Positions 1 to 8,599 of a stretch of 64,000 nt of DNA are shown in pieces. The stretch is taken from positions 1,268,933 through 1,332,932 of the forward strand of contig JAEINU010000001.1 of NCBI GenBank assembly GCA_016342685.1, read 5' to 3'. How positions within the stretch are numbered: the first letter of the stretch is position 1; every line of letters begins with the position of its first letter. The stretch is from Bacteroidales bacterium (GTDB taxonomy: Bacteria; Bacteroidota; Bacteroidia; Bacteroidales; UBA12077). The notes beneath the pieces are model-generated. The model was not told the origin of the DNA. It did not search any database and was given only the letters and a program-made list of their open reading frames with translations. Both the position numbers and the translations under genes were made by a program.

Positions 1-2234
1 TTTGGGTACAAAACCAATTAAGTTATGACCAAACGCAAGAAAATAAAGATAATATATACAGACTAGAATATAGCACATGGGTTGTAATGCCACCATACTT
101 AGGTGATCTGGTTACTCAACTGCCAGAAGTAGAACAAATGACACGTTTCTATTTTTGGTATCATCCGACTATTACCTACAATGAAAATGCTTATGTAGTT
201 GATGATTTTGCGTTAGCTGATAGTACTGTATTTGAAATATTTACATTCAATTTTATTCATGGAACTGCTGATAATGCTTTAGATAATCCTTATTCCGTTG
301 TACTTACAGAAAGTATGTCCACAAAACTTTTTGGAAAGGATAATCCTTTAGGAAAAGAAGTAATGTTCGATAATAAAACTCCTTATACAGTTACTGGTGT
401 TATTGAAGATGTGGAGAATTTCCATATAGAATTAAACGGAATTGCATCCTTACAGGATATAAAGAGAATGTATGGAAATAATGACTTTCTTGAAGCAAGA
501 AATCATAATTTTCTTATTTACCTACTACTAAATAAAAATGCCGATTATATCGATGTTTCTAAAAAAATCAATAAACTATCTGCAGCGGAAATAGAAGATC
601 GTGAAGGAAGTGCATGGGACAATTTATTACTACGAGCATTTAATGAAATTTATTTTGCAAAAGGACTACATCACGAAAGTGGAGTTAAGCATGGCAACAT
701 GAATTTAGTGTTGATTTTTAGTGCTATTTCAATCTTAATATTGCTCATTGCTTGCATAAACTTTATTAACATAACTACAGCAAAAGCCAATTTACGCGAA
801 AAAGAAATAGCAGTAAGAAAAATAGTTGGAGCAACACGTAATAAAATTGCAAAACAGTTTATTGGTGAAACCTTTTTTATGGTCTTGGTAGCTCACGTTA
901 TAAGCATTGTAATTCTGGAATTTATATTGCCACAATTTAATTTAATAACAAATGAAAGTATTCATTTTAGTTATGTATCGCCTGTATTTTTATCAACCAT
1001 AATTAGCACAATTCTTTTAACTACATTTTTATCTGGCATCTATCCTTCTTTATATCTATCATCATTAAAACCAGTGCTAATGCTAAAAGGAAAGTCTGGG
1101 AAAAATTCCAAAGGAAACCTAAGGAAAATTTTAATGGTAATTCAGTTTACAATCTCTATTTTCTTAATAATATCGACCATTATAATAGTAAAACAGTTAA
1201 ATTATGTGTTAAATAAGGATCTAGGTTGGAATACAGACAATATGATTACCTTGCAACTACGAGGAGATAATTTTTCTGGAGAACTTGAAGATGTTATGAA
1301 TAATAAGGATGCCTTTACAAATGAGCTATTAAAAAACCATAACATAAAATCGACTACATATATAACACAATATCCAGGAGATTTAACAAATACCTGGACA
1401 TGGGATTATGAAGGTAATGATTATGAAACAAAAGTATTTAACGCCGACCCTGAATTTATTGCCTCTTTAGATCTTGAATTAATCGATGGCAGAAATTTCT
1501 CTTATGATCGTTCTTCTGATTACACCGATTCAAAGATGATAATCAATGAAACTTCAGCTAAAAATATGGGTCTTGAGAATCCCGTTGGAACATTTGTAAA
1601 CAATGATAAAACAGAAATAATTGGAGTAGTTAAAGATTTTAATTTTAACTCCTTACACAACAACATTGAATCAATGGCTATTCGTTGGATGCCCAGATCA
1701 AACAGAGCCTGTATAAGAATTTCAGGTAATAATATCCCTGAAACTATTAAGTATATTAGAGAATTATATAATGAATTCTGTCCGAATTATCCTTTCCAAT
1801 ATAAATTTATGGACGATCAGTTTGCAGAACAATATGCAAATGAAATAAAACAATCTAAAATATTAATCTATTTCGCTTTTATAGCAATATTTTTAGCAGG
1901 ACTAGGATTATTTGGAATGTCTTCTTTTATTGCTGCAACCAGAATAAAAGAAATAGGAATTCGTAAAGCATTAGGTTCGTCAACATCAGAAATAATGATT
2001 CTTTTTTCGAGTAATTTTATTCGTTGGATTTTAATTGCCTTTATTATAGCTTCTCCAATAGCATTCTATTTAGTTAAAAAATGGCTACAACAATACCCTT
2101 ATAAAACAGAAATTAGTTGGTGGATATTTGCGATTGCTCTTATTATTACAATTTTAATTGCCCTAATAACAATTGGATATCAAACAATTAAATCGGCTCG
2201 TACAAATCCGTCCGATTGCTTAAGATACGAATAA
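1..2234 (+). CDS. FtsX/MacB-like ABC transporter permease, 5' truncated by window edge
   Basis: Inner-membrane permease of the MacB/FtsX type, expected to work with a separate ATPase in export or envelope remodelling. The reading frame stays open to the first base, and the residues before the first ATG (position 87) still read as the family's periplasmic domain (ENKDNIYRLEYS), so the true start lies upstream. About 744 codons are present: the rest of the first periplasmic domain, a membrane segment near the first FtsX domain (LIFSAISILILLIACINFIN), a second periplasmic domain, three C-terminal membrane helices, and the family-typical end close to SLRYE (here CLRYE). The substrate cannot be read from sequence. 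Three relatives lie at 42611, 59653 and 62015, and no ATPase gene is in the window. Confidence 0.9.
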   Translation, partial: WVQNQLSYDQTQENKDNIYRLEYSTWVVMPPYLGDLVTQLPEVEQMTRFYFWYHPTITYNENAYVVDDFALADSTVFEIFTFNFIHGTADNALDNPYSVVLTESMSTKLFGKDNPLGKEVMFDNKTPYTVTGVIEDVENFHIELNGIASLQDIKRMYGNNDFLEARNHNFLIYLLLNKNADYIDVSKKINKLSAAEIEDREGSAWDNLLLRAFNEIYFAKGLHHESGVKHGNMNLVLIFSAISILILLIACINFINITTAKANLREKEIAVRKIVGATRNKIAKQFIGETFFMVLVAHVISIVILEFILPQFNLITNESIHFSYVSPVFLSTIISTILLTTFLSGIYPSLYLSSLKPVLMLKGKSGKNSKGNLRKILMVIQFTISIFLIISTIIIVKQLNYVLNKDLGWNTDNMITLQLRGDNFSGELEDVMNNKDAFTNELLKNHNIKSTTYITQYPGDLTNTWTWDYEGNDYETKVFNADPEFIASLDLELIDGRNFSYDRSSDYTDSKMIINETSAKNMGLENPVGTFVNNDKTEIIGVVKDFNFNSLHNNIESMAIRWMPRSNRACIRISGNNIPETIKYIRELYNEFCPNYPFQYKFMDDQFAEQYANEIKQSKILIYFAFIAIFLAGLGLFGMSSFIAATRIKEIGIRKALGSSTSEIMILFSSNFIRWILIAFIIASPIAFYLVKKWLQQYPYKTEISWWIFAIALIITILIALITIGYQTIKSARTNPSDCLRYE

Positions 2235-2237
2235 AAA

Positions 2238-2264
2238 AAGGAGCCTTAGAGCTCCTTTTTTCTT
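2238..2264. terminator. Bidirectional intrinsic terminator
   Basis: A GGAGC/GCTCC stem sits between an A-run and a T-run, between the convergent permease gene and the small NTF2-like gene. It can serve both strands. Confidence 0.7.
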
Positions 2265-2266
2265 AT

Positions 2267-2623
2267 TTACTTCTTCGAATAAAAATTCTCTTTAATAATT
2301 CTATCTCCTTCCCAATACTGCACAGCGACTTCTTCAATTTTCTTTTTATTACCATCTTTAAATTTCAAATTAATCCAAAATTCAACCATGGTTATAGCTC
2401 TATTTTCATCTGAAGTAATTGTATCTACCCCTCCTCCTATAACCTCTTCTATTTCTCTTAAAAGATTTTCATCATATTTTCTTGCTTCATCGATTCCTTT
2501 ACGAATAGTTCCATCGTCCGAAATAATTACAACATTTTGATGATAATATAAATCTAATGCATCAAGAAGCTTACCTTCTTCAATCATTTTAAAAAGATCT
2601 TTTGATTTTTGATAATAGGTCAT
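2267..2623 (-). CDS. SnoaL/NTF2-like small protein
   Basis: A 118-residue protein without signal peptide. The N-terminal helical stretch (YYQKSKDLFKMIEEGKLLDA), the LYYHQNVVII strand, and the closing pattern of beta strands (AITMVEFWINLKFKDG, EVAVQYWEGDRIIKENFY) fit the cone-shaped SnoaL/NTF2-like fold, a ketosteroid-isomerase-like scaffold found in many small enzymes and binding proteins. No catalytic residues can be assigned and no substrate is evident. It is transcribed convergently with the upstream permease and appears to be a single-gene unit. The fold call rests on pattern recognition; the function is unknown. Confidence 0.65.
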   Translation of the reverse strand: MTYYQKSKDLFKMIEEGKLLDALDLYYHQNVVIISDDGTIRKGIDEARKYDENLLREIEEVIGGGVDTITSDENRAITMVEFWINLKFKDGNKKKIEEVAVQYWEGDRIIKENFYSKK

Positions 2624-2734
2624 AAGTATATGTTTACGATTGATTTATCTAAATATACGAATTATATTATCATTATAAAACAAAAAAGACCACCTATAAG
2701 GCAGTCTTTATTATAAATGAGCATACAGTATATT

Positions 2735-3277
2735 TTATATCTGTAATCTACTTTTAAAAGGTAGAAATGTCATAAAATCAGCATGATGTACTAAATAAGC
2801 TTCAGTTGTACGTTTTACCATATCGCCTTCGCCAGCATGAGTAGCAATTATGTGACAAACCTCTGCGGGAACTTTGCATTCTTCTGCAATTGAAACTCCG
2901 GAGAATGGGTGACGTAAGTATTTACCATAACTGCCTTGAACCGATTTTCCATCAACCATTTCATATTCTAATAATTTACCTACATCGGCCAAAATAGCAC
3001 CAGCTATTACAACATCCATATTTACTGGTAAATCATCTTTAAAGAATTCGTTACACTTAATACCTGCATCTCGTGCAATATGAACTACAGCTCTTTTATG
3101 TGCCATAAAAGTAACTTTTGTTGGTACCAATAATGTAAACGGAATAGTCTGAAGATCTTCTACTGTTAAAACACTTCGCTCTAGTGCTAGTTCCCATGTT
3201 TTTGCAGTTTGCTCTCTTAATGCTTCGTCCTGAATCCAGTCTAACTCAGGCCATAATTCTAATACCTTTGCATTCAT
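2735..3277 (-). CDS. HD-domain-like protein with Ala in place of the HD histidine
   Basis: A 180-residue cytosolic protein resembling small HD-superfamily phosphohydrolases: His60, an HD-like segment LADVGKLLEY (residues 96-105), His123, His147 in ATHAGEG, and HHADF at 164-168. The usual His of the HD pair is Ala97, followed by the conserved Asp98 and a GK as in HDxGK, so metal binding may be altered or provided by other histidines. It lies downstream of the dehydrogenase gene on the same strand, but a strong terminator separates them. It may be a hydrolase or a non-catalytic nucleotide-binding relative. Confidence 0.65.
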   Translation of the reverse strand: MNAKVLELWPELDWIQDEALREQTAKTWELALERSVLTVEDLQTIPFTLLVPTKVTFMAHKRAVVHIARDAGIKCNEFFKDDLPVNMDVVIAGAILADVGKLLEYEMVDGKSVQGSYGKYLRHPFSGVSIAEECKVPAEVCHIIATHAGEGDMVKRTTEAYLVHHADFMTFLPFKSRLQI

Positions 3278-3309
3278 ATATCTTGTTATTTTTATTTAAA
3301 GATAAAAAA

Positions 3310-3339
3310 AAGAGGATGCATAACAAAATGCATCCTCTT
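3310..3339 (-). terminator. Intrinsic terminator of the dehydrogenase gene
   Basis: Perfect 11-bp inverted repeat (AAGAGGATGCA) with an 8-nt loop. On the minus strand it is followed by a run of seven T. It lies just after the stop of the gene at 3353. Confidence 0.85.
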
Positions 3340-3352
3340 GATAATTATTTAA

Positions 3353-4552
3353 TTATGCTAATTTAGCAATAATAGCATCGGCCATTTGTTGTGTAGATGC
3401 GGCTCCTTTTGTAATAACATCTGGACGCCCAGCCATCTTCATCATATCGTAAGAACGAGTTTTTCCTTCTGAAATTACTGCGGCAACAGCCTTGCGTATT
3501 TTTGCAGCCATCTCTTTTTCTTCAATAAAATCCAACATTGCACATGCAGATTCAACCATTGCAATCGGATTCACGATTGACACATCATAATCTGCGTATT
3601 TTGGTGCAGATCCATGAGTAGGTTCAAATACAGCAATTCCTGAATCTGGATTCATTTGTGCACTTGATGCAAATCCTAATCCACCAATTAATCCTGCAAA
3701 ACCATCAGAAACAATATCACCAAACATGTTACCGGCAACAATAACTCCATAATTTTCAGGATTTTTTGTTAACCACATCATTTGAGCATCAATATTTGTG
3801 TTCCAAAGTTCGATGTTAGGATAATCTGTTTTCTGAATTTGCTGAGCCATTTTGTACATCATTCCTGATGTCTCTCTAATTACATTTGGTTTCTCACAAA
3901 GTGTAACTGATTTATATCCATTATCCTTTGCGTAAGCAAAAGCAGCTCGTAAAATTCTTTCAGTAGCTTTCTTTGTAAAGATACGTGTTGAAACAGAAAT
4001 CTCTTCTTTAGGAGTTTGTCCAAAATTCTTTACAAATTTAGGATGTGTCATTAAAGCGTCATAAACTTTTTCTGTTGGATTACTCCACTCAACTCCACCA
4101 TATAAACCTTCAGTATTTTGACGGAAAATTACAGCATCAACTTCTGGTTCTTCAATTGTATCATTAATACCACGACGTATAAAATTCAATGGATTTCCAA
4201 TATAAGATTTACAAGGACGCATACAAATATCCAAATTAAAGTGCTGACGCATATTAACAATTGGACTTGAATATACTAAACCTTTATCCTGTAATTCAGG
4301 AACTAATTGAGTTGCAGCTTCATCTTTTGGTTTTGAAGTAATTGCTCCGAACAAACCAATTTTATGTTTTTCCAATAAATCAATAGTACGTTGTGGAAGT
4401 GGATTTCCTTCTTTGCACCAGAATTCCCATCCTATATCACCTTCAACGTAGTCAGCTTCAAAGCCGGCAGCTTCCAGAACTCGGATTGTTTCTTCTAAAA
4501 CTACTTTACCGATACCATCTCCGGGCATCGCTACTATTGTCCTTTTTGCCAT
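3353..4552 (-). CDS. Isocitrate/isopropylmalate-type dehydrogenase
   Basis: A 399-residue beta-decarboxylating dehydrogenase: NAD(P)-dependent oxidative decarboxylation of a 2-hydroxyacid, most likely isocitrate to 2-oxoglutarate in the TCA cycle. Visible family marks are the N-terminal PGDGIG, the substrate-loop region FRQNTEGLYGG, the metal-binding helix GNMFGDIVSDGFAGLIGG and the cofactor loop FEPTHGSAPKY. The N-terminus and the absence of leu genes favour isocitrate over isopropylmalate, but the paralogues cannot be separated with certainty by eye. It is followed by a strong terminator, and its start is divergent from pepD. Confidence 0.88.
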   Translation of the reverse strand: MAKRTIVAMPGDGIGKVVLEETIRVLEAAGFEADYVEGDIGWEFWCKEGNPLPQRTIDLLEKHKIGLFGAITSKPKDEAATQLVPELQDKGLVYSSPIVNMRQHFNLDICMRPCKSYIGNPLNFIRRGINDTIEEPEVDAVIFRQNTEGLYGGVEWSNPTEKVYDALMTHPKFVKNFGQTPKEEISVSTRIFTKKATERILRAAFAYAKDNGYKSVTLCEKPNVIRETSGMMYKMAQQIQKTDYPNIELWNTNIDAQMMWLTKNPENYGVIVAGNMFGDIVSDGFAGLIGGLGFASSAQMNPDSGIAVFEPTHGSAPKYADYDVSIVNPIAMVESACAMLDFIEEKEMAAKIRKAVAAVISEGKTRSYDMMKMAGRPDVITKGAASTQQMADAIIAKLA

Positions 4553-4736
4553 GTTTACTTTTTTTTGAATTTGTTTTAAATTTTAATTAAGACAACGTAA
4601 AAATAGGATAAAATTTATTCAAACAAAATGATCTATAACTTTTAGTATATAGTTTTTAAATATTTTTACAAGATATTAATAACCAATAAAATTCAATGCG
4701 TAAAAAAAATAAAAAAGATTATTTTCAGTTCATTTT

Positions 4737-4766
4737 TTGCGTGTTTTATATTGTTTTGTATGTTTA
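4737..4766 (+). promoter_or_regulatory. Candidate Bacteroidota promoter for pepD
   Basis: A -33 TTG (4737-4739) and a -7 like TATGTTTA (4759-4766), one base off TAnnTTTG, are separated by 19 bases, 45 bases before the pepD start. Spacing fits the phylum consensus; the last base of the -7 does not. Confidence 0.4.
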
Positions 4767-4811
4767 CACAAAATAAAAACGTTTTACTAATTACATTAAT
4801 ACATCATAATA

Positions 4812-6272
4812 ATGAAAATATTAAGTGAATTAAATCCAAAAGTTGTTTGGGAATATTTCGAAGATATCTGCCAAATTCCACGCCAATCTAAAAAAGAAGA
4901 AAAAATCATTCAATTTCTGTTAGATTTTGGCAAAAAAAATAATCTTGAAACAAAACGTGATGAGATTGGAAATGTTCTTATTTCTAAACCAGCTACAATT
5001 GGTAAGGAAAATATAAAAACCGTAGTTCTTCAAAGTCATATTGATATGGTTTGTGAAGCAAATGAAGGTACAAATCACAACTTCGATACAGATCCCATTA
5101 AACCAGTTATTGATGGCGAATGGGTTAAAGCAACTGGCACTACACTTGGAGCTGATGATGGCATAGGCGTTGCTGCTCAAATGGCAGTTTTAACTGCTAC
5201 GAATATAGAACATGGACCAATTGAATGTTTATTTACGGTTGATGAAGAAACAGGTTTAACTGGTGCTTTTGAATTACAACCAGGTTTCTTCGAAAGTAAA
5301 ATTCTTATTAATCTTGACTCAGAAGATGAAGGTGAATTATTTATTGGTTGTGCTGGTGGTATTGATACCCTTGCTACATTTGAATATGAGCAAGAACAAA
5401 TACCGCAAGATCATATTGGATTTAAAATAAGTGTTACCGGATTAAATGGTGGTCACTCTGGTGATGAGATTGATAAAGGATTAGGAAACTCATTAAAAAT
5501 AATGAATCGTTTCCTTTGGAATGCATACAACGAGTTTGATTTAAAGATTGGTGATTTTGAAGGTGGAAGAGCACGTAATGCAATTCCTAGAGAAGCATTT
5601 GCTCATGTTACTGTTCATAAAGAAGAGAAAACAGATTTTGTTAATCTTTTTAATGATTTTGTTCCCGCAATTAAAGCAGAATTAGCGAATACAGAACCAA
5701 AATTGGAACTTTCGATACAAGAAGCTGATTTACCGAAATTTGCAATTGACGAAGACACGCAGTTTGCCTTATTAAATGGTCTATACGCATGCCCACATGG
5801 GGTTTATGCAATGAGCATTGAATTGAAAGGATTAGTTGAAACTTCAACAAATTTAGCTTCGATTAAATTTATTGAAAATAACCAAATTTATATTACTACT
5901 AGTCAACGTAGTTCTGTTGAAACTGCAAAATATGATATTGCTAGTAAAATAGAAAGTGTTTTTCGATTAGCTGGTGCATCTGTGAAACAAGGTGATGGTT
6001 ATCCTGGTTGGAAACCAAACACTAATTCAGAAATAATGAAGATTACTGAAGATTCTTACGAAAGATTATTCGGTAAAAAACCAATCGTTAGAGCAATTCA
6101 CGCTGGATTAGAATGTGGATTATTCTTAGAAAAATACCCATACTTAGATATGATTTCTTTCGGACCAACAATTAAAGGAGCGCACACTCCTGAAGAAAGA
6201 ATTAATATTGAAACTAATGTGAAATTCTGGGATTTATTAATTGATGTATTAAAGAATATCCCTTCGAATTAA
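4812..6272 (+). CDS. pepD: Aminoacyl-histidine dipeptidase (PepD, M20C)
   Basis: A 486-residue cytosolic metallopeptidase that cleaves Xaa-His dipeptides such as carnosine-like substrates during peptide recycling. M20 landmarks are in order: metal His in QSHIDMV, bridging Asp in GADDGIG, catalytic Glu pair in DEETGLTGA, metal Asp in NLDSEDEGELFIGCAGG, a dimerisation lid domain (about 200-380), and the C-terminal metal His region HAGLECGLF. Length matches PepD. The ATG at 4812 is preceded by an A/T-rich leader with a candidate promoter, and a hairpin terminator follows the stop. Confidence 0.95.
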   Translation: MKILSELNPKVVWEYFEDICQIPRQSKKEEKIIQFLLDFGKKNNLETKRDEIGNVLISKPATIGKENIKTVVLQSHIDMVCEANEGTNHNFDTDPIKPVIDGEWVKATGTTLGADDGIGVAAQMAVLTATNIEHGPIECLFTVDEETGLTGAFELQPGFFESKILINLDSEDEGELFIGCAGGIDTLATFEYEQEQIPQDHIGFKISVTGLNGGHSGDEIDKGLGNSLKIMNRFLWNAYNEFDLKIGDFEGGRARNAIPREAFAHVTVHKEEKTDFVNLFNDFVPAIKAELANTEPKLELSIQEADLPKFAIDEDTQFALLNGLYACPHGVYAMSIELKGLVETSTNLASIKFIENNQIYITTSQRSSVETAKYDIASKIESVFRLAGASVKQGDGYPGWKPNTNSEIMKITEDSYERLFGKKPIVRAIHAGLECGLFLEKYPYLDMISFGPTIKGAHTPEERINIETNVKFWDLLIDVLKNIPSN

Positions 6273-6292
6273 AAGTAATAATTTTGATATAG

Positions 6293-6323
6293 AAAAAGCC
6301 TGTTTAAATTAAGCAGGCTTTTT
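6293..6323 (+). terminator. Intrinsic terminator after pepD
   Basis: AAAAAGCCTG pairs with CAGGCTTTTT around an 11-nt loop, with the T-run on the plus strand, 20 bases after the pepD stop. Confidence 0.85.
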
Positions 6324-6332
6324 TGTATAAAC

Positions 6333-6396
6333 ACTTCGACAAGTTCAGTGTTACAATAAAATCAGATAAAAGTTGTCATACTGAGTTTATCAAAGT
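6333..6396. repeat. Dispersed imperfect hairpin repeat, copy 1
   Basis: The left arm ACTTCGACAAGTTCAG (6333-6348) and right arm CTGAGTTTATCAAAGT (6381-6396) are inverted repeats with 12 of 16 matches. A related element with the same CACTTCGACAAG core lies at 7399-7466. Both flank the DUF1338 gene. Confidence 0.65.
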
Positions 6397-6430
6397 ATAA
6401 ACAACTTTCTATTCCTCAATCCAAATAGTA

Positions 6431-7237
6431 TTATTTTTCGTAATAATCAGTACTTTCAAATATTTTATCAGCAGATTTAGCAATAAAACCGCTAAACAAA
6501 TTACCTTTCGAATCTATATAACGTTGTGCAAATTCGTAATAGCATCCAGGAATAGTCTTCACTCCTTCTGTAAACTCAACTTCAATATGACCCGCCATAA
6601 TACTAGACTGTTGTAACAATTCTGCTTTTGTTCCTTTAATTTCCCCTCCCGATGAATTCAATAAAAATCCATTATCTTTTAAAAATTGATTCACCTTTTC
6701 AATGGAATCTAGTTTTTTCAAAGCATTAATGCTCACCGTAAAATGGTTTGCTCGAAATCCATTAACATAAACCCAAGCGGCATATTCTGATTCTTCTTTT
6801 AACCTATTATAGATTTCAAAAGATGGTTTTTCCCATACATTCCCCGAGAAAATTAATTCGTCTGATTCTAAATCATTTAACGAAATTTCACCAACAATAT
6901 TTTTAACTGTATTTTGCAAATATTCACTAAAATCTTTCGTAATTAACTGACTAATAAAAACACGTGGCGCATTTTTATCTGTTGTGTGTTCGTAATGCTT
7001 TGCGAAAAGATGCTTTTCTTCAAATACATAAGAACCCTTTTCTTTGTAACCATTTTGAATAAAAACTTTTGAAAGTACTTCAATATTTATTCTTGAATCA
7101 TCAAAAGTTCTAAAAGCAATATGATCATTAAGTACTTTTTCTCCTTCATTTAAGAATAAGTCATAAACTTTTTGGACCGAAGGATTTTGGGTTGTATAAT
7201 CGCCCCATAAGCGATCAAAAACGGCATTGAGTGTCAT
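6431..7237 (-). CDS. DUF1338 (HglS-like) putative iron-dependent dioxygenase
   Basis: A 268-residue protein of the DUF1338 family, which includes HglS/YdcJ, Fe(II) enzymes that convert 2-oxoadipate to 2-hydroxyglutarate in lysine breakdown. Candidate metal ligands are visible: His in LNDHIAFRTF near the N-terminus, His in RANHFTVSIN, and a Glu in GHIEVEF or in GCYYEFAQR. It is shorter than the proteobacterial HglS. No lysine-catabolic gene is adjacent, so the substrate is open. The gene stands alone, flanked on both sides by dispersed hairpin repeats. Confidence 0.85.
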   Translation of the reverse strand: MTLNAVFDRLWGDYTTQNPSVQKVYDLFLNEGEKVLNDHIAFRTFDDSRINIEVLSKVFIQNGYKEKGSYVFEEKHLFAKHYEHTTDKNAPRVFISQLITKDFSEYLQNTVKNIVGEISLNDLESDELIFSGNVWEKPSFEIYNRLKEESEYAAWVYVNGFRANHFTVSINALKKLDSIEKVNQFLKDNGFLLNSSGGEIKGTKAELLQQSSIMAGHIEVEFTEGVKTIPGCYYEFAQRYIDSKGNLFSGFIAKSADKIFESTDYYEK

Positions 7238-7398
7238 AGTTGATAATTTTTCAATTAATATTTTTTAGTAAGAACAATCAAGCATTTAATATGTTCAGAA
7301 AAGTTACTAATTCATTAGTAATAAATTGAAATGTTTAAGTGAGATTATATTATTTTATTTAATATTGCTCTTTAAATTTATTGATCTAATCAATCACA

Positions 7399-7466
7399 CT
7401 TCGACAAGCTCAGGATGATATTATTTTTATAATTTGATATTAATTATCATCCCAAAATAGTTGAAG
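7399..7466. repeat. Dispersed imperfect hairpin repeat, copy 2
   Basis: Arms of 22 bases (7399-7420 and 7445-7466) are inverted with 16 matches, including a perfect GGATGATA end next to the loop. The core CACTTCGACAAG is shared with the copy at 6333. It lies just upstream of the TSUP permease gene and could form a leader hairpin. Confidence 0.6.
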
Positions 7467-7487
7467 GATTATTAAAAATAGAAACAA

Positions 7488-8309
7488 ATGCTGCTAACAA
7501 TATCTATAGATTTTTTTAAAAATGCAGATATCTATTCTCCTGAAATAATAGCAATATTAATACTTGCAGGTTTTTTAGTTGGTATTATTAATACCATTGC
7601 CGGTAGCGGAACGGTTATTACGTATTCATTATTTATGATGTTAGGATTACCCGTAAATATGGCTAATGGAACAATACGTTTAGGCGTAATAATGCAGACT
7701 CTTGCTTCAACTTTAAATTTTAAAAAACATAATGCTTTAGACTGGAAAAAAGGATTCAAGCTCGCTCTTCCTGTTGTTATAGGATCAATTATAGGTGCTC
7801 AAATTGCTACAGAAATAAATGAAGCAGTTTTTGAAAAAATATTAGCAGGAATATTATTAATCATGCTATTTTTCATCTTCTATAAACCTGAAAGGTGGCT
7901 CAAAAGTCAGGTGCAAAAAATTCAAAGTAAACCAACAATAGTTCAACTTCTACTGTTCTTTGTTATTGGTTTATATGGAGGTTTTATTCATATTGGAGTA
8001 GGAATATTTATGCTTTCTGTACTTGTACTAAATGCCGGATACGATTTGGTTAAAGCCAACGCAATTAAGGTAATGACCGTTTTTCTTTATAGTCCATTTG
8101 CTTTAGCCATATTTATTATGAATGATCAGGTGCATTATGGCATGGGATTAATTGCAGCCATTGGAAATGTATTTGGTGGAATTGTAGGTTCAAGGATGGC
8201 AATAAGTTGGGGAAGTAATTTTGTGCGTTGGGTATTGATGGTTGTTATAATTACTTTTTCTGCTTATTTATTAGATATTCCTGAATTAATAATCATACTT
8301 GGAACCTAG
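7488..8309 (+). CDS. TSUP (TauE/SafE) family membrane permease
   Basis: A 273-residue integral membrane protein with about eight hydrophobic segments. It has the two TSUP signatures: N-terminal GFLVGIINTIAGSGTVITY and, in the second repeat, GLYGGFIHIGVGIFML. The family exports or imports small sulfur-containing or organic anions such as sulfite, sulfoacetate and 2-oxoacids. The substrate is not predictable here. The gene is monocistronic, and no sulfur genes adjoin it. The ATG at 7488 lies 21 bases after the hairpin repeat. Confidence 0.88.
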   Translation: MLLTISIDFFKNADIYSPEIIAILILAGFLVGIINTIAGSGTVITYSLFMMLGLPVNMANGTIRLGVIMQTLASTLNFKKHNALDWKKGFKLALPVVIGSIIGAQIATEINEAVFEKILAGILLIMLFFIFYKPERWLKSQVQKIQSKPTIVQLLLFFVIGLYGGFIHIGVGIFMLSVLVLNAGYDLVKANAIKVMTVFLYSPFALAIFIMNDQVHYGMGLIAAIGNVFGGIVGSRMAISWGSNFVRWVLMVVIITFSAYLLDIPELIIILGT

Positions 8310-8311
8310 AG

Positions 8312-8486
8312 TTAAGAACCTCCCTTCTCAAGCATTTTCATAAACTCCTGTAGTTCCAGTTTTCAATCTTATAAAGGCATTTTCTGTTCCTAGTGCAATT
8401 AACTCTTTTGCAGTTGTAATTCCTGCAAGCTCCAATCGCTGTTCAACTTCCTTTCCAACATTTGGCAATTTTGTTAATTCACCCAT
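8312..8486 (-). pseudogene. Decayed TfoX/Sxy C-terminal-domain gene
   Basis: A 52-codon frame starting at 8486 encodes MGELTKLPNVGKEVEQRLEL followed by AGITTAKELIALGTENAFIR, the helix-hairpin-helix-like start of stand-alone TfoX C-terminal-domain proteins in Bacteroidota. It then runs into a stop at 8328. The overlapping -1/+1 frame carries LELQEFMKMLEKGGS (ending 8312), which looks like the normal C-terminus of the same family. The middle of the domain, roughly 30-35 residues, is missing. This reads as an internal deletion with a frameshift, so I call it a remnant. A shortened functional peptide is the alternative. Confidence 0.6.
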
Positions 8487-8546
8487 AATTCATACTTTAA
8501 TTTATTGTATCAAAATTAACTAAAATCTGGCTAATTAGAATAAAAA

Positions 8547-8574
8547 TAGTCCAACCGTAAAAACAGTTGGACTA
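8547..8574 (-). terminator. Intrinsic terminator of the ankyrin/MBL gene
   Basis: Perfect 9-bp stem TAGTCCAAC/GTTGGACTA with a T-run on the minus strand, 26 bases beyond the stop at 8600. Confidence 0.85.
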
Positions 8575-8599
8575 ATACTTAGCTAATTATAAATTTAAG

